Positions 49,833 through 58,942 are shown, counted from the first letter of the stretch. The stretch: 64,000 nucleotides of DNA from Roseobacter sp. GAI101 (GCF_000156335.1 NZ_DS999213.1:2239049-2303048); one strand, 5' to 3'. The notes: a model not told the origin generated them from the letters alone. Translations and numbers: made by a program.

Positions 49833-51241
49833 AGCATGGTCTCCAATCGCAAGCGCGCGATGCGCTCCACCTGCGCGCAGGCGGTGGTGAATTCGGTGGC
49901 TGTTTCATTTGCAAGCCGCGCCTCGAAATGGCGCAGGATGCTTGCCTTGTCGTGATCCTTGACGGCGATGATGAAGGGGAAACCATACTTGGCGACATAG
50001 GCGGCATTCAGCGCCTCGAACGACGCGCGTTCGGCATCCGTCAAGGCATCAAGGCCAGCGCTGGCCTGTTCATCAGTGCTTTCTGCCGTCAGCCGTTTCG
50101 CAGCCGCCAGTTTGCCAGCCAGATCGGGGTGGGCAGTCAGGACGCCCATGCGTTCGGCGTGCGTGGCCGACCGGAACATACGCGCCAGCGCATTGTGGAT
50201 GCCAGCGACGCTGTTGTGGGCAGGCCCCAGTTCCAGATCAAACGCGCGTTCGGCGATCCAGGGGGAGTGTTCGAACACGCCGCCGAATTTTTGCACGAAC
50301 GCCGCGCGGTCCATCAGATCAATGCGCAAGGGATGCTGCGGAGGATGGGTGGCACGCCAATGGTCGGCAATGTCGATGCGGCGCGGCGTCCAGACGCCCT
50401 CGAACCCCTTGATGTAGTCGATAAACCGCCTGAGCGCCTGGATACGCCCCGGACGGCCAACCAGACGACAATGCAGCCCTACCGACATCATCTTGGCCGC
50501 CCCATCGCAGCCCTCGGCATAAAGCGCGTCGAATGTGTCGCGCAGGTAGGCATAGAACTGATCGCCCGAGTTGAACCCCTGCGGCGTGGCAAAGCGCATG
50601 TCGTTGCAATCAAGCGTGTAGGGAATAATCAACTGATCGCGCCCCGCGACCTGCATCCAATAAGGCAAATCATCGTCATAGGTGTCGGAGATATAGTCGA
50701 AAACGCCCGTTTCGGCGGCAAGCGCCACCGTGTTGATAGAGCTGCGCCCCGTGTACCAGCCGCGCGGTGGCGTGCCCACGACTTCGCAATGCAGGCGGAT
50801 GGCTTCGGTGATGTCCGCGCTTTCGGCCTCGGCGTTGTGGTCCTTGTAGTCGATCCATTTCAGCCCGTGACTGGCGATTTCCCAATCCGCATCGCGCATC
50901 GCCTCGACCTGCTGGGGGGACCGTGCCAGCGCGCTGGCGACACCGTACACCGTCACCGGGATGTCTGCGCCGGTAAACAGGCGATGCAGACGCCAGAACC
51001 CGGCACGCGCGCCGTAGTCATAGATGGATTCCATATTCCAGTGGCGCTGACCGGGCCAAGGCGCGGCCCCCACGATCTCGGACAGGAAAGCCTCTGAGGC
51101 GGCATCGCCGTGCAGCACGTTATTCTCGCCGCCCTCTTCGTAATTGATGACGAACTGCACGGCGATGCGCGCACCACTGGGCCATTTCGGATCAGGGGGC
51201 GTGGGGCCATAGCCCTGAAAATCACGAGGATAGCGGTTCAT
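49829..51241 (-). CDS. puuE: Fused allantoinase PuuE and OHCU decarboxylase UraD
   Basis: This 470-residue bifunctional protein has a polysaccharide-deacetylase-type allantoinase in residues 1-300 (PuuE) and a 2-oxo-4-hydroxy-4-carboxy-5-ureidoimidazoline decarboxylase in 305-470 (UraD: FGGVFEHSPWIAERAF, AHPDLAGKLA, NAAYVAKYGFPFIIAVK). The UraD part makes (S)-allantoin and the PuuE part opens it to allantoate, so the fusion joins consecutive steps in reverse order of the chain. AAAGGAC precedes the ATG at 51239. It begins the minus-strand ureide operon and is divergent from uraH. Confidence 0.94.
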   Translation of the reverse strand: MNRYPRDFQGYGPTPPDPKWPSGARIAVQFVINYEEGGENNVLHGDAASEAFLSEIVGAAPWPGQRHWNMESIYDYGARAGFWRLHRLFTGADIPVTVYGVASALARSPQQVEAMRDADWEIASHGLKWIDYKDHNAEAESADITEAIRLHCEVVGTPPRGWYTGRSSINTVALAAETGVFDYISDTYDDDLPYWMQVAGRDQLIIPYTLDCNDMRFATPQGFNSGDQFYAYLRDTFDALYAEGCDGAAKMMSVGLHCRLVGRPGRIQALRRFIDYIKGFEGVWTPRRIDIADHWRATHPPQHPLRIDLMDRAAFVQKFGGVFEHSPWIAERAFDLELGPAHNSVAGIHNALARMFRSATHAERMGVLTAHPDLAGKLAAAKRLTAESTDEQASAGLDALTDAERASFEALNAAYVAKYGFPFIIAVKDHDKASILRHFEARLANETATEFTTACAQVERIARLRLETML

Positions 51242-51714
51242 GCGGATGTCCTTTGATATGCACGGCACAGATTGCCGGTCGCACCTGCCAGATATCAACC
51301 ACCGATGCCCCGAAATGTACAGCAGGCGAGAGGTTGAGGCCTGCGCAACACAGGCGGATATCTTGAAACGGAAAAGATTAGGGGTGCGAGAAAGGGGCCG
51401 CTGCCCATGCGCGGTGCATGTGCAGGCCTGTCGGCCCCTGTCCAAAGATCACCGCAGCCAGCGCGGTTTGCCCGATCATAAGAATTCTGTTCACCGATAC
51501 ACATATTTCAGACTTATTCGCGCGACTGACAGGCCGCGCATCTGTTTCTATGTAGTGACCATATAGGCCCAGGATGATTCGCAGGTCAAAACAAAAACGA
51601 ATCGGTACGCAAAAAAGAATGATTCGCCCACAAAATGCGCGCAGACAGGGGCATTGACCTGCCTTTCCTGGCCTCTATCGTGTTTCGGACGAAACCAAAG
51701 GAAGACAAATCACC
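51242..51714. other. Divergent regulatory region between puuE-uraD and uraH
   Basis: This ~470-bp gap contains no credible gene. Two direct copies of TGATTCGC (51575-51582 and 51620-51627) flank an inverted half site CGAATC at 51598-51603, in an AT-rich block about 90-140 bases upstream of uraH. This is a plausible operator set for control of both operons. The puuE-proximal half shows nothing striking. Confidence 0.55.
51575..51627. promoter_or_regulatory. Candidate operator array upstream of uraH
   Basis: TGATTCGC (51575-51582), CGAATC (51598-51603) and TGATTCGC (51620-51627) form direct and inverted half sites. GATTCG and CGAATC make an inverted repeat with a 16-base spacer. A purine- or ureide-responsive regulator is an inference; no regulator gene is adjacent. 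Confidence 0.4.
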
Positions 51715-52074
51715 ATGGCTGACGGCTATCTGACGACCCATGTCCTTGATACTGCGCGCGGGCAACCGGCGGGCGGGCTGACGATCACGCTTTATCGCAT
51801 CGAGGGGGCCAACCGTATGAAGCTGGCCGAGATGGTGACCAACGCGGATGGCCGGACCGACATGCCGATCCTGCCCAAAGGCCAATTCGCCACCGGCACC
51901 TACGAGCTGGTGTTCGAAGCAGGTGCCTATCTGGATGCAACCGGCAACCCGCCTGAAACGCCGCGCTTTCTGGACCAGATCCCGCTGCGCTTCGGCATTT
52001 CGGACAGTGATGCGCATTACCATGTCCCGCTTCTGCTTTCTCCGTTCGGCTATTCAACCTATCGCGGAAGCTGA
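51715..52074 (+). CDS. uraH: 5-Hydroxyisourate hydrolase
   Basis: This 119-residue transthyretin-like enzyme hydrolyses 5-hydroxyisourate to OHCU, the step after PuuD. It has the N-terminal [13 protein letters not shown] motif (His9) and the invariant C-terminal YRGS (116-119), with [19 protein letters not shown]. The start ATG at 51715 follows AAAGGAAG. It is divergent from the PuuE-UraD fusion, which takes its product. Confidence 0.96.
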   Translation: MADGYLTTHVLDTARGQPAGGLTITLYRIEGANRMKLAEMVTNADGRTDMPILPKGQFATGTYELVFEAGAYLDATGNPPETPRFLDQIPLRFGISDSDAHYHVPLLLSPFGYSTYRGS

Positions 52075-52161
52075 ACCATAAGGCTGACGTTAGGGCGGGG
52101 TGCTTGCCAAGCATCACAGCGCCATGCGAGTTTACACCCTGATCAGACAGGAATGCGCCCC

Positions 52162-53175
52162 ATGTCCCACACCGACCCCACTCTTGTGACCGCCCCCACC
52201 ACCGTGGGGCAGAACCAGTTGCCGCAGGTGACCGAGCCGCGCAACCCCGGCATGCCGCTGGATATGGACTGGGTGCGCGCCGTGCAGGTCAATACCTCGG
52301 CGGTGGAGCGGCGCGCGGCGTCTTTGCCAGCGCGGCGGTCGGTCAAGAAAGACCATCAGGCCGCGTGGCTGCTGCGCGCCATCAGCTGCATCGACCTGAC
52401 GACACTGTCAGGCGACGACACCGCCCGCCGGGTCCAACGCCTGTGCGCCAAGGCGCGCCAGCCAGTGGCACCCGCCGTGCTGGAGGCTCTCGGCATGGCC
52501 CCGATCACCGTTGGCGCGGTCTGCGTCTATCACGAGATGATCGCCCCCGCGAAAGAGGCCCTTGCCGGGACAAACATCCCCATTGCCGCCGTTTCCACAG
52601 GCTTTCCCGCGGGCCTTTCGCCCTTTGAACTGCGCATCCGCGAGATCGAGATGAGCGTTGCTGCCGGAGCCGCAGAAATCGATATCGTCATTTCCCGCCG
52701 GCATGTGCTGTCGGGCGACTGGCAGGCGCTTTATCACGAAATGCGCGCCTTTCGTGCCGCCTGTGGCGAGGCCCATGTGAAGGCCATTCTTGCCACCGGC
52801 GAACTGGGCAGCCTGCGCAATGTCGCGCGGGCATCGTTGATCTGCATGATGGCCGGAGCCGATTTCATCAAGACGTCCACCGGCAAGGAAAGCGTGAACG
52901 CAACGCTGCCGGTAACGTTGGTGATGATCCGCGCGATCCGCGATTATTACGAGCGGACGGGCATTCGAATCGGGTACAAGCCCGCCGGCGGCATTTCAAA
53001 GGCCAAGGATGCGGTGACCTATCTGGCGATGATCAAGGAAGAGCTCGGGGATCGCTGGCTGCGGCCCGACCTTTTCCGATTTGGCGCGTCATCGTTGCTG
53101 GGCGACATCGAGCGGCAGCTCGAGCATCATGTCACTGGCAGCTATTCCGCGAGCTACCGCCATGCCATCAGCTGA
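52162..53175 (+). CDS. deoC: Deoxyribose-phosphate aldolase
   Basis: This 337-residue class I aldolase cleaves 2-deoxyribose-5-phosphate to acetaldehyde and glyceraldehyde-3-phosphate. Schiff-base Lys237 is in ADFIKTSTGK, and the catalytic Lys273 is in GYKPAGGIS. The N-terminal ~60 residues extend beyond the E. coli enzyme (259 residues). I start at the ATG at 52162 because AGGA lies nine bases upstream; an ATG at 52153 is directly against that site. The ALDH16 gene follows 49 bases downstream. Confidence 0.95.
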   Translation: MSHTDPTLVTAPTTVGQNQLPQVTEPRNPGMPLDMDWVRAVQVNTSAVERRAASLPARRSVKKDHQAAWLLRAISCIDLTTLSGDDTARRVQRLCAKARQPVAPAVLEALGMAPITVGAVCVYHEMIAPAKEALAGTNIPIAAVSTGFPAGLSPFELRIREIEMSVAAGAAEIDIVISRRHVLSGDWQALYHEMRAFRAACGEAHVKAILATGELGSLRNVARASLICMMAGADFIKTSTGKESVNATLPVTLVMIRAIRDYYERTGIRIGYKPAGGISKAKDAVTYLAMIKEELGDRWLRPDLFRFGASSLLGDIERQLEHHVTGSYSASYRHAIS

Positions 53176-53224
53176 GCCGTCTGTAGCACGGCCTGGATTT
53201 GAGTATTTTTAAAAGGGTGAAGCC

Positions 53225-55564
53225 ATGAGTGTTTCGGAAATTTATGAGACCATGGACTATGGATCGGCCCCTGAGTCTGCCGGGGATGCGTTTGCGTGGT
53301 TGGTTGATCAGGGCAGCCGGTTCGGGCACTTCATTGACGGGGCGTTCACCGAGCCGCGCGATGATTTCGAGAGCCGTAATCCGGCAAATGGCGATGTGCT
53401 CGCAAATTTGACGCAAGCCTCGCAAGAGGAAGTGGATGCTGCCGTTGCTGCGGCACGCAAAGCCCAGCCGAAATGGGCAAAGCTGGGCGGCCACGGGCGT
53501 GCCCGATTCTTGTATGCGATTGCGCGGCTGTTGCAGAAGCATAGCCGGCTGTTCGCGGTGCTGGAAACGCTTGATAACGGCAAACCGATCCGCGAGGCAC
53601 GCGATGTCGATGTGCCTTTGGCGCAACGGCATTTCTATTATCACGCTGGCATGGCGCAGCTGATGGAAAGCGAATTGCCGGATGTCGAGGCCTTGGGGGT
53701 CTGCGGTCAGATCATCCCGTGGAACTTTCCCCTGCTGATGCTGGCCTGGAAGGTGGCACCCGCTTTGGCGATGGGCAACACCGTGGTGCTGAAGCCTGCG
53801 GAATACACATCGATCACCGCGCTTTTATTCGCTGATATCTGCCGGGAGGCCGGGCTGCCCAAAGGCGTCGTCAACATCGTCACAGGCGATGGTGCCGTCG
53901 GGGAGATGATCGTCGGGGCCGAGGTCGATAAAATCGCCTTTACCGGATCGACTGCCGTGGGTCGGCATATTCGCGAAGTGACCGCGGGCAGTGGCAAGGC
54001 GCTGACCCTCGAGCTGGGTGGGAAATCACCCTATATCGTTTTTGACGACGCCGATCTGGATTCCGCGGTCGAAGGGCTGGTCGATGCCATCTGGTTCAAT
54101 CAGGGTCAGGTCTGTTGTGCGGGATCCCGGCTGCTGGTGCATGAGCCGGTTGCCGACCGGTTCTATGACAAGCTGCGCGCACGCATGGCCAAGCTTCGTG
54201 TCGGAAACCCCTTGGACAAGTCCATCGACATGGGGGCCATGGTCGATGACGTCCAGGTTCAACGTGTGACAAAGATGGTCGCAGCCAACACTGGGGGAGA
54301 GGTCTTTACCGCCGGTGAAATACCGTCTGAAGGCTGCTATTATCCACCCACGTTGATCACGGGCATGAACCCTGCCGACCCCCTGATGCAAGAGGAAATA
54401 TTCGGCCCCGTCCTTGTCGCCACGACCTTCCGGACACCGGATGAGGCTGTTCAACTGGCCAACAACACCCGCTATGGCCTTGCCGCGACGATTTGGTCCG
54501 AGAATATCAACCTTGCCCTCGATATCGCGCCGAAATTGGCCGCTGGCGTGGTCTGGATCAACGGAACCAACATGATGGATGCTGCGGCAGGTTTTGGCGG
54601 CGTCCGCGAAAGCGGCTTCGGACGCGAAGGCGGTTGGGAAGGGCTCGCGGCCTATACCAAACCCAAGGGCTCCAAAAAACCGCTGAAAGACATTGCACCG
54701 ATGGCCGGAAAAGGGGCCCCTGCGGACCCGATCGACCGCACAGCCAAGCTCTATATCGGCGGCAAGCAAACCCGCCCCGATGGCGGCTATTCCGCGCCTG
54801 TCTGGGGCAAATCCGGCGGGCTTCTAGGCCATGTATCACTCGCTGGCCGAAAAGACCTGCGCAACGCGGTCGAAGCCGCCCAAGCGGCAAAAGGCTGGAG
54901 CAAGACGACAGGCCACCTGCGCGCCCAAATCATGTACTACATTGCGGAGAACCTCGCAGCACGCAGCAAGGAATTCGCCGACAGACTTGATGCGATGCAG
55001 GGCGGCAAAACCGGCGCAAAAGAAGTCGAAGCATCGATCAACCGGCTGTTCACCTACGCCGCCTGGGCTGACAAATACGATGGCCAGGTCCACGGCGTCC
55101 CGATCCGCGGCGCGGCTCTTGCCATGAAGGAACCCGTCGGCGTTATCTGCGCTATTTGCCCGGCCGAAGCCCCGCTTTTGGGTCTGGTTTCCTGCATGGC
55201 CCCGGCGATTGCGATGGGCAACCGGGTGATCCTGTCTGCCAGCACGCCCTTCCCCCTGTCTGCCACCGATTTCATCCAGATCCTCGAAACCTCCGATGTG
55301 CCCGCTGGTGTCGTCAACATTCTGACCGGCAGTCAGGCGGATATCGCAGAACCAGCCGCGCGGCACATGGACGTCGATGCGATCTGGAGCTTTGGGGCAA
55401 AGGATCTCGGCAAAATCATCGAAAAGGGTTCCGCTCAAAATCTCAAGCGCACTTGGGTCAACAACGGACTGGCGCGCGACTGGACTGGACCAGAAGGCGA
55501 AGGCCATACGTTTCTGCAAGCCGCCACTCAGATCAAGAATATCTGGATTCCGTACGGCGAATAA
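53225..55564 (+). CDS. ALDH16-type aldehyde dehydrogenase with a second, degenerate ALDH domain
   Basis: This 779-residue protein has a complete NAD-dependent aldehyde dehydrogenase domain in residues 1-480. Asn167 (PWNFPL), Lys190, Glu263 (LELGGKSPY) and the nucleophile Cys297 (NQGQVCCAGSR) are all present. From about 515 a second ALDH-like domain follows, with oligomerisation and Rossmann parts but no catalytic Glu or Cys. This is the ALDH16 architecture; a structure of a Loktanella ALDH16 is known to me. Next to deoC it is a good candidate to oxidise acetaldehyde from deoxyribose. AAAGGGTGAA precedes the ATG. Confidence 0.93.
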   Translation: MSVSEIYETMDYGSAPESAGDAFAWLVDQGSRFGHFIDGAFTEPRDDFESRNPANGDVLANLTQASQEEVDAAVAAARKAQPKWAKLGGHGRARFLYAIARLLQKHSRLFAVLETLDNGKPIREARDVDVPLAQRHFYYHAGMAQLMESELPDVEALGVCGQIIPWNFPLLMLAWKVAPALAMGNTVVLKPAEYTSITALLFADICREAGLPKGVVNIVTGDGAVGEMIVGAEVDKIAFTGSTAVGRHIREVTAGSGKALTLELGGKSPYIVFDDADLDSAVEGLVDAIWFNQGQVCCAGSRLLVHEPVADRFYDKLRARMAKLRVGNPLDKSIDMGAMVDDVQVQRVTKMVAANTGGEVFTAGEIPSEGCYYPPTLITGMNPADPLMQEEIFGPVLVATTFRTPDEAVQLANNTRYGLAATIWSENINLALDIAPKLAAGVVWINGTNMMDAAAGFGGVRESGFGREGGWEGLAAYTKPKGSKKPLKDIAPMAGKGAPADPIDRTAKLYIGGKQTRPDGGYSAPVWGKSGGLLGHVSLAGRKDLRNAVEAAQAAKGWSKTTGHLRAQIMYYIAENLAARSKEFADRLDAMQGGKTGAKEVEASINRLFTYAAWADKYDGQVHGVPIRGAALAMKEPVGVICAICPAEAPLLGLVSCMAPAIAMGNRVILSASTPFPLSATDFIQILETSDVPAGVVNILTGSQADIAEPAARHMDVDAIWSFGAKDLGKIIEKGSAQNLKRTWVNNGLARDWTGPEGEGHTFLQAATQIKNIWIPYGE

Positions 55565-55590
55565 TCACCCAACCAAGGTTGAAAACCTGA

Positions 55591-55623
55591 CTTCTCTGGC
55601 TCCCAAATATCCTCGCCGAAGGC
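55591..55623 (-). repeat. Dispersed 33-bp intergenic repeat, copy 7
   Basis: CTTCTCTGGCTCCCAAATAT followed by CCTCGCCGAAGGC lies between the convergent ALDH16 and peptidase genes. Just after it a strong stem-loop, GCCGGACCC (55626-55634) with GGGTCCGGC (55639-55647), can form. Confidence 0.88.
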
Positions 55624-55625
55624 AC

Positions 55626-55647
55626 GCCGGACCCCGCAGGGTCCGGC
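55626..55647. terminator. Stem-loop between convergent genes
   Basis: A perfect 9-bp GC-rich stem with a CGCA loop lies between the stops of the ALDH16 and M16 genes, beside repeat copy 7. It lacks a T-run on either side, so it may be a transcript-end stabiliser rather than a classical terminator. Confidence 0.45.
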
Positions 55648-55690
55648 AAAACATCGTGTGGCGCTTTAGCGCCTCACTCTGACAGCTGGC

Positions 55691-57007
55691 TCAATCGGAT
55701 GCCGTGGTTACGACACCCTCAGGCTGACCAACCACGACAAATGCCAAGCCTTCAGGATCAAGCAATTCCCCGGCAACGCGCTTGACGTCTTCAAGGGTGA
55801 CAGCCTCGACCTTGTCATTGCGTGTCGCGATATAATCAATCGGCAAATCCAGCATCTGCATGCCCACCAGAATGCCAGCGATCGTCTGGTTTCCGTCAAA
55901 CCGCAACGGATAGGATCCGGTGATGTAGGTCTTGGCATCGTCCAGCTCTTGCTGGGTCACGCCCTCGCGCCCCATCTTGGCCCATTCATCCTGGATCACA
56001 CCGATCGCCTCGCCGATGCGGTCATTGGCTGAACTGACAGACCCTTGATAGGTTTCCGCCAGATCCATCGGTGCAAGATAGGAATAAACCCCATACGTCA
56101 GGCCCCGCTTCTCGCGGACTTCCTTCATCAGACGGCTTTCGAACGATCCCCCGCCAAGCACCTGGTTCAGCACCGTCGCGGCAAAGAAATCATCGTCTTT
56201 CTGCGCTATGCCTTTCTGCGCGAACAGGGCAACAGATTGCGGCGTCGGGAAATCAACCACGGTGGTTCCGGACGGCACCTTCACATCGGCACGCGGCGGC
56301 ATGGGGGCACCGGTTTCAGGCAGATCGCCCAGCAATTCATCCAGCAGCAGGCCAAGCTCCTCTGGCGTGATATCGCCCACCGCACCGATGTAAATCCGGT
56401 CCCGTGCCATCACCTCCGCGTGGGCCGCGACCAGATCGTCGCGGGTCAGGGCCGTAACGCTTTCTTCGGTCCCGCTCAGAGAGGTGGCATAGGGGTGGTC
56501 GCCGTACAGCAATCCATCCATCGTCTTGCGCGCAATGTCATTGGGGTCTTTCGCGCTGGACCGGATGCCCGACAGCACTTGGCCGCGCACCCGTTCAATG
56601 GCTTCCTGGTCAAACCTCGGGTTCTGCAACGCCTGCTTCAGCAGCGCCACGGACGCGTCCTGATTTTCAACCAGAAACCGTGTGGACACCGACAGTGAAT
56701 CGTCGCCCACGTTGAACCGGAAGCTTGACGCCAGGCCCTCGGCGGCGCGGGCAAAGGCGCGTGCGTCCATGTCGCCTGCCCCTTCTTCCAGCAGGCCGGT
56801 CATCAGGTTGATCGCCCCCCGCTTGCCCGGAGCATCAAGGGATGCGCCCCCCCGAAACCGGACGTCAAGGGCGACGAAAGGGATCGAATGTTCCTCGACC
56901 AGCCATGCGGTCAGCCCCCCGGGCGAGGTGACTTGTTGAATATTCACCTCTGCGCGGGCAGGCAATGCGGCCAGCAGGGTCAGGACGAACGCGTAAAACA
57001 GTCTCAT
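55691..57007 (-). CDS. M16-family protein without the zinc motif (inactive partner subunit)
   Basis: This 438-residue exported protein has a signal peptide (residues 1-19, ending ARAEV). The M16 fold is recognisable, with the substrate-binding RxY-like region SFESRLMKEVREKRGLTYGVYS. The HxxEH zinc site is missing: NLMTGLLEEGAGDM replaces it near residue 68. Bacterial M16B peptidases often work as an active/inactive heterodimer, and the next gene upstream supplies the active subunit. The two overlap by four bases (ATGA). Confidence 0.9.
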   Translation of the reverse strand: MRLFYAFVLTLLAALPARAEVNIQQVTSPGGLTAWLVEEHSIPFVALDVRFRGGASLDAPGKRGAINLMTGLLEEGAGDMDARAFARAAEGLASSFRFNVGDDSLSVSTRFLVENQDASVALLKQALQNPRFDQEAIERVRGQVLSGIRSSAKDPNDIARKTMDGLLYGDHPYATSLSGTEESVTALTRDDLVAAHAEVMARDRIYIGAVGDITPEELGLLLDELLGDLPETGAPMPPRADVKVPSGTTVVDFPTPQSVALFAQKGIAQKDDDFFAATVLNQVLGGGSFESRLMKEVREKRGLTYGVYSYLAPMDLAETYQGSVSSANDRIGEAIGVIQDEWAKMGREGVTQQELDDAKTYITGSYPLRFDGNQTIAGILVGMQMLDLPIDYIATRNDKVEAVTLEDVKRVAGELLDPEGLAFVVVGQPEGVVTTASD

Positions 57008-58347
57008 TGGGTCACCTCTTCGCGCATCAGCCAGCCTGTGACGGATGCCTCACGGTTAAACACGTCGCGGGCCGCTTGCATGATGTCCTCTGCCGTTACG
57101 GCCTCAAGCACATCGGGCCATTCCTGCACATCCTGCACGGTCAATCCGATCGCCAAGGCGCTGCCATAGCGGTTGGCGACACTGTCCGCACTGTCGCGCG
57201 AATAGATTTGTTCGGCGCGGATCTGGTTCTTGATCCGCTCAAGCTGTTCTGGATCGACGCCGTCTTTCATGAAGCTGGCCATCGCCGCGTCCATCGCGTC
57301 TTCGGCCTCTTGCAAGGTCACGTCGGGCTGCGGCACCACGACAACGTTGAACGTCGTGTCATCCAGCGACAGCCCGCTATAGAACGCCGCCGCATAGGTC
57401 GCCACAGGGGCGTCGAACTGAAGTTTTTCTGCAAAGTACGACGTCGTGCCTCCGCCCAGAATTTCGGCCAGCAGGGTCAGGGCCGCAGCCGTCTTCTGGT
57501 CACCCGGATCACGTTCCTGCGCCAGATAGGACCGGCTGACGTATTCCTGGGCCACGCGAGGGTCGCGGAAGGTCATGCGCCGTTCTGCGGTTTGGGGTGG
57601 TTCCTGGGTGCGCAGGCGTTCGGGCAAATCGGGGTTGGCAGGGATCACGCCGTAATACTGTTCGGCCAAGACACGAACATCGTCGGGCTCAACATCGCCG
57701 GACACCACCAGAATCGCATTGTTGGGCGAATAATACAGGCTGTAGAAATCCAGCGCATCTTGCAGGTCAAGTTCGCGCATCTCGTGCATCCAGCCGATTA
57801 CCGGCGTGCCGTAGCGGTGGTTCAGGTACTGCGCCGCGCTCATCTGTTCGCGGAATAGGGCGGATGGATCATTTTCAGTGCGCTGATTGCGTTCTTCGAT
57901 GATCACGTCGCGTTCGGTCGCAATGTTTTCCGGCGTCAGGCGGATGTTCTTCATCCTGTCCGATTCCATCTGCATCATCAGCTCAAGACGGTCTGCGGCG
58001 ACGCGCTGGAAATAGGCGGTGTAGTCGTAACTGGTAAAGGCATTGTCGCGGCCCCCATTCTTGGCGACCGTCGCGGAAAATTCACCTGATTCCATCTTGT
58101 CGGTGGCTTTGAACAGCAGATGCTCAAGGAAATGCGCGACACCGGACGACCCTTTGGGTTCATCGGCGGAACCGGCGCGGTACCAGACCATTTGCTGGAC
58201 AGAGGGCGCACGGTGGTCTTCGACAACCACGACCTCCATCCCGTTCTCAAGGGTGAAATGCGTGACCGCCTCGTTATCGGCGGCCAGCGCCCAGGTTGCG
58301 GGCATCACAAGCGAAAAGAAGGCCGCGAGGGCCGGAAGTCTGATCAT
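57004..58347 (-). CDS. M16-family zinc metallopeptidase, active subunit
   Basis: This 447-residue periplasmic peptidase has a signal peptide (about 1-22). The inverted zinc motif HFLEH is at 72-76 (His72, Glu75, His76), with the third ligand in VIIEERNQR (Glu151/152). Two M16 domains follow. It probably trims peptides in the periplasm. AAAGGACC precedes the ATG at 58345. It forms a heterodimer candidate with the overlapping downstream gene. Confidence 0.94.
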   Translation of the reverse strand: MIRLPALAAFFSLVMPATWALAADNEAVTHFTLENGMEVVVVEDHRAPSVQQMVWYRAGSADEPKGSSGVAHFLEHLLFKATDKMESGEFSATVAKNGGRDNAFTSYDYTAYFQRVAADRLELMMQMESDRMKNIRLTPENIATERDVIIEERNQRTENDPSALFREQMSAAQYLNHRYGTPVIGWMHEMRELDLQDALDFYSLYYSPNNAILVVSGDVEPDDVRVLAEQYYGVIPANPDLPERLRTQEPPQTAERRMTFRDPRVAQEYVSRSYLAQERDPGDQKTAAALTLLAEILGGGTTSYFAEKLQFDAPVATYAAAFYSGLSLDDTTFNVVVVPQPDVTLQEAEDAMDAAMASFMKDGVDPEQLERIKNQIRAEQIYSRDSADSVANRYGSALAIGLTVQDVQEWPDVLEAVTAEDIMQAARDVFNREASVTGWLMREEVTQ

Positions 58348-58438
58348 GATCGGTCCTTTGAACAGGGTCCTGTGACACCTACTTACGCCGCCCTACGCAG
58401 CGATCAAGGGACCTAACAGAATTGTAATCTAAGTGCGC

Positions 58439-58942
58439 TTAATTCGCGGGGGGTGCGGACGGGGTCCGTGCCCCCGCACGCCGCCAGCGCGCCGCTTCGG
58501 ACGCGGCGTTCAGCGCCTGACCGCGATAGGCCTGGTTGTAGCGGTCGGTCGGCACGATCTTGATCTGGGTAAAGCGCGCCTTGCGTTTGCGGAACGCCGC
58601 ATCGGTTTCGGCCAACTGCTGGCGAATGCCTTGGGTCACGCCAAAACGGCTGGCCTGCTGGACCAACGCACCATCGCTTGCCGGGATCGGTCCGCCTGCA
58701 GATTGCGGTGTGCCCCCAAAGGCCACGATCCCTTCGGCCAGCGCGTCCCGGTCGGTAAGGTTGGATTGCCCCGGCGTTGGCGGCGGCAGCGCGCTGTAGC
58801 TGGTCGGCAGCACAAGCGGCTTGACCGGCTGCACCAGAAATTCATCAGGCCCTCTCGAGGTGCCACGGATGTCACGCAGCCCCTGGTTGGCGCAAGCACC
58901 AAGCAGAAGTGGTATCAGGACAAGAGCGGCGACAAGGCGCAT
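58439..58942 (-). CDS. DUF3035 lipoprotein
   Basis: This 167-residue protein has a lipoprotein signal, with LLGAC at residues 13-17 giving a lipidated Cys. The remaining protein is polar with a Pro-rich segment (LPPPTPGQSNLTDRD) and a C-terminal basic tail. DUF3035 proteins are common in Rhodobacterales beside lspA; the function is unknown to me. GGAG precedes the ATG at 58940-58942. It lies 51 bases after lspA, which would process its signal peptide. Confidence 0.9.
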   Translation of the reverse strand: MRLVAALVLIPLLLGACANQGLRDIRGTSRGPDEFLVQPVKPLVLPTSYSALPPPTPGQSNLTDRDALAEGIVAFGGTPQSAGGPIPASDGALVQQASRFGVTQGIRQQLAETDAAFRKRKARFTQIKIVPTDRYNQAYRGQALNAASEAARWRRAGARTPSAPPAN

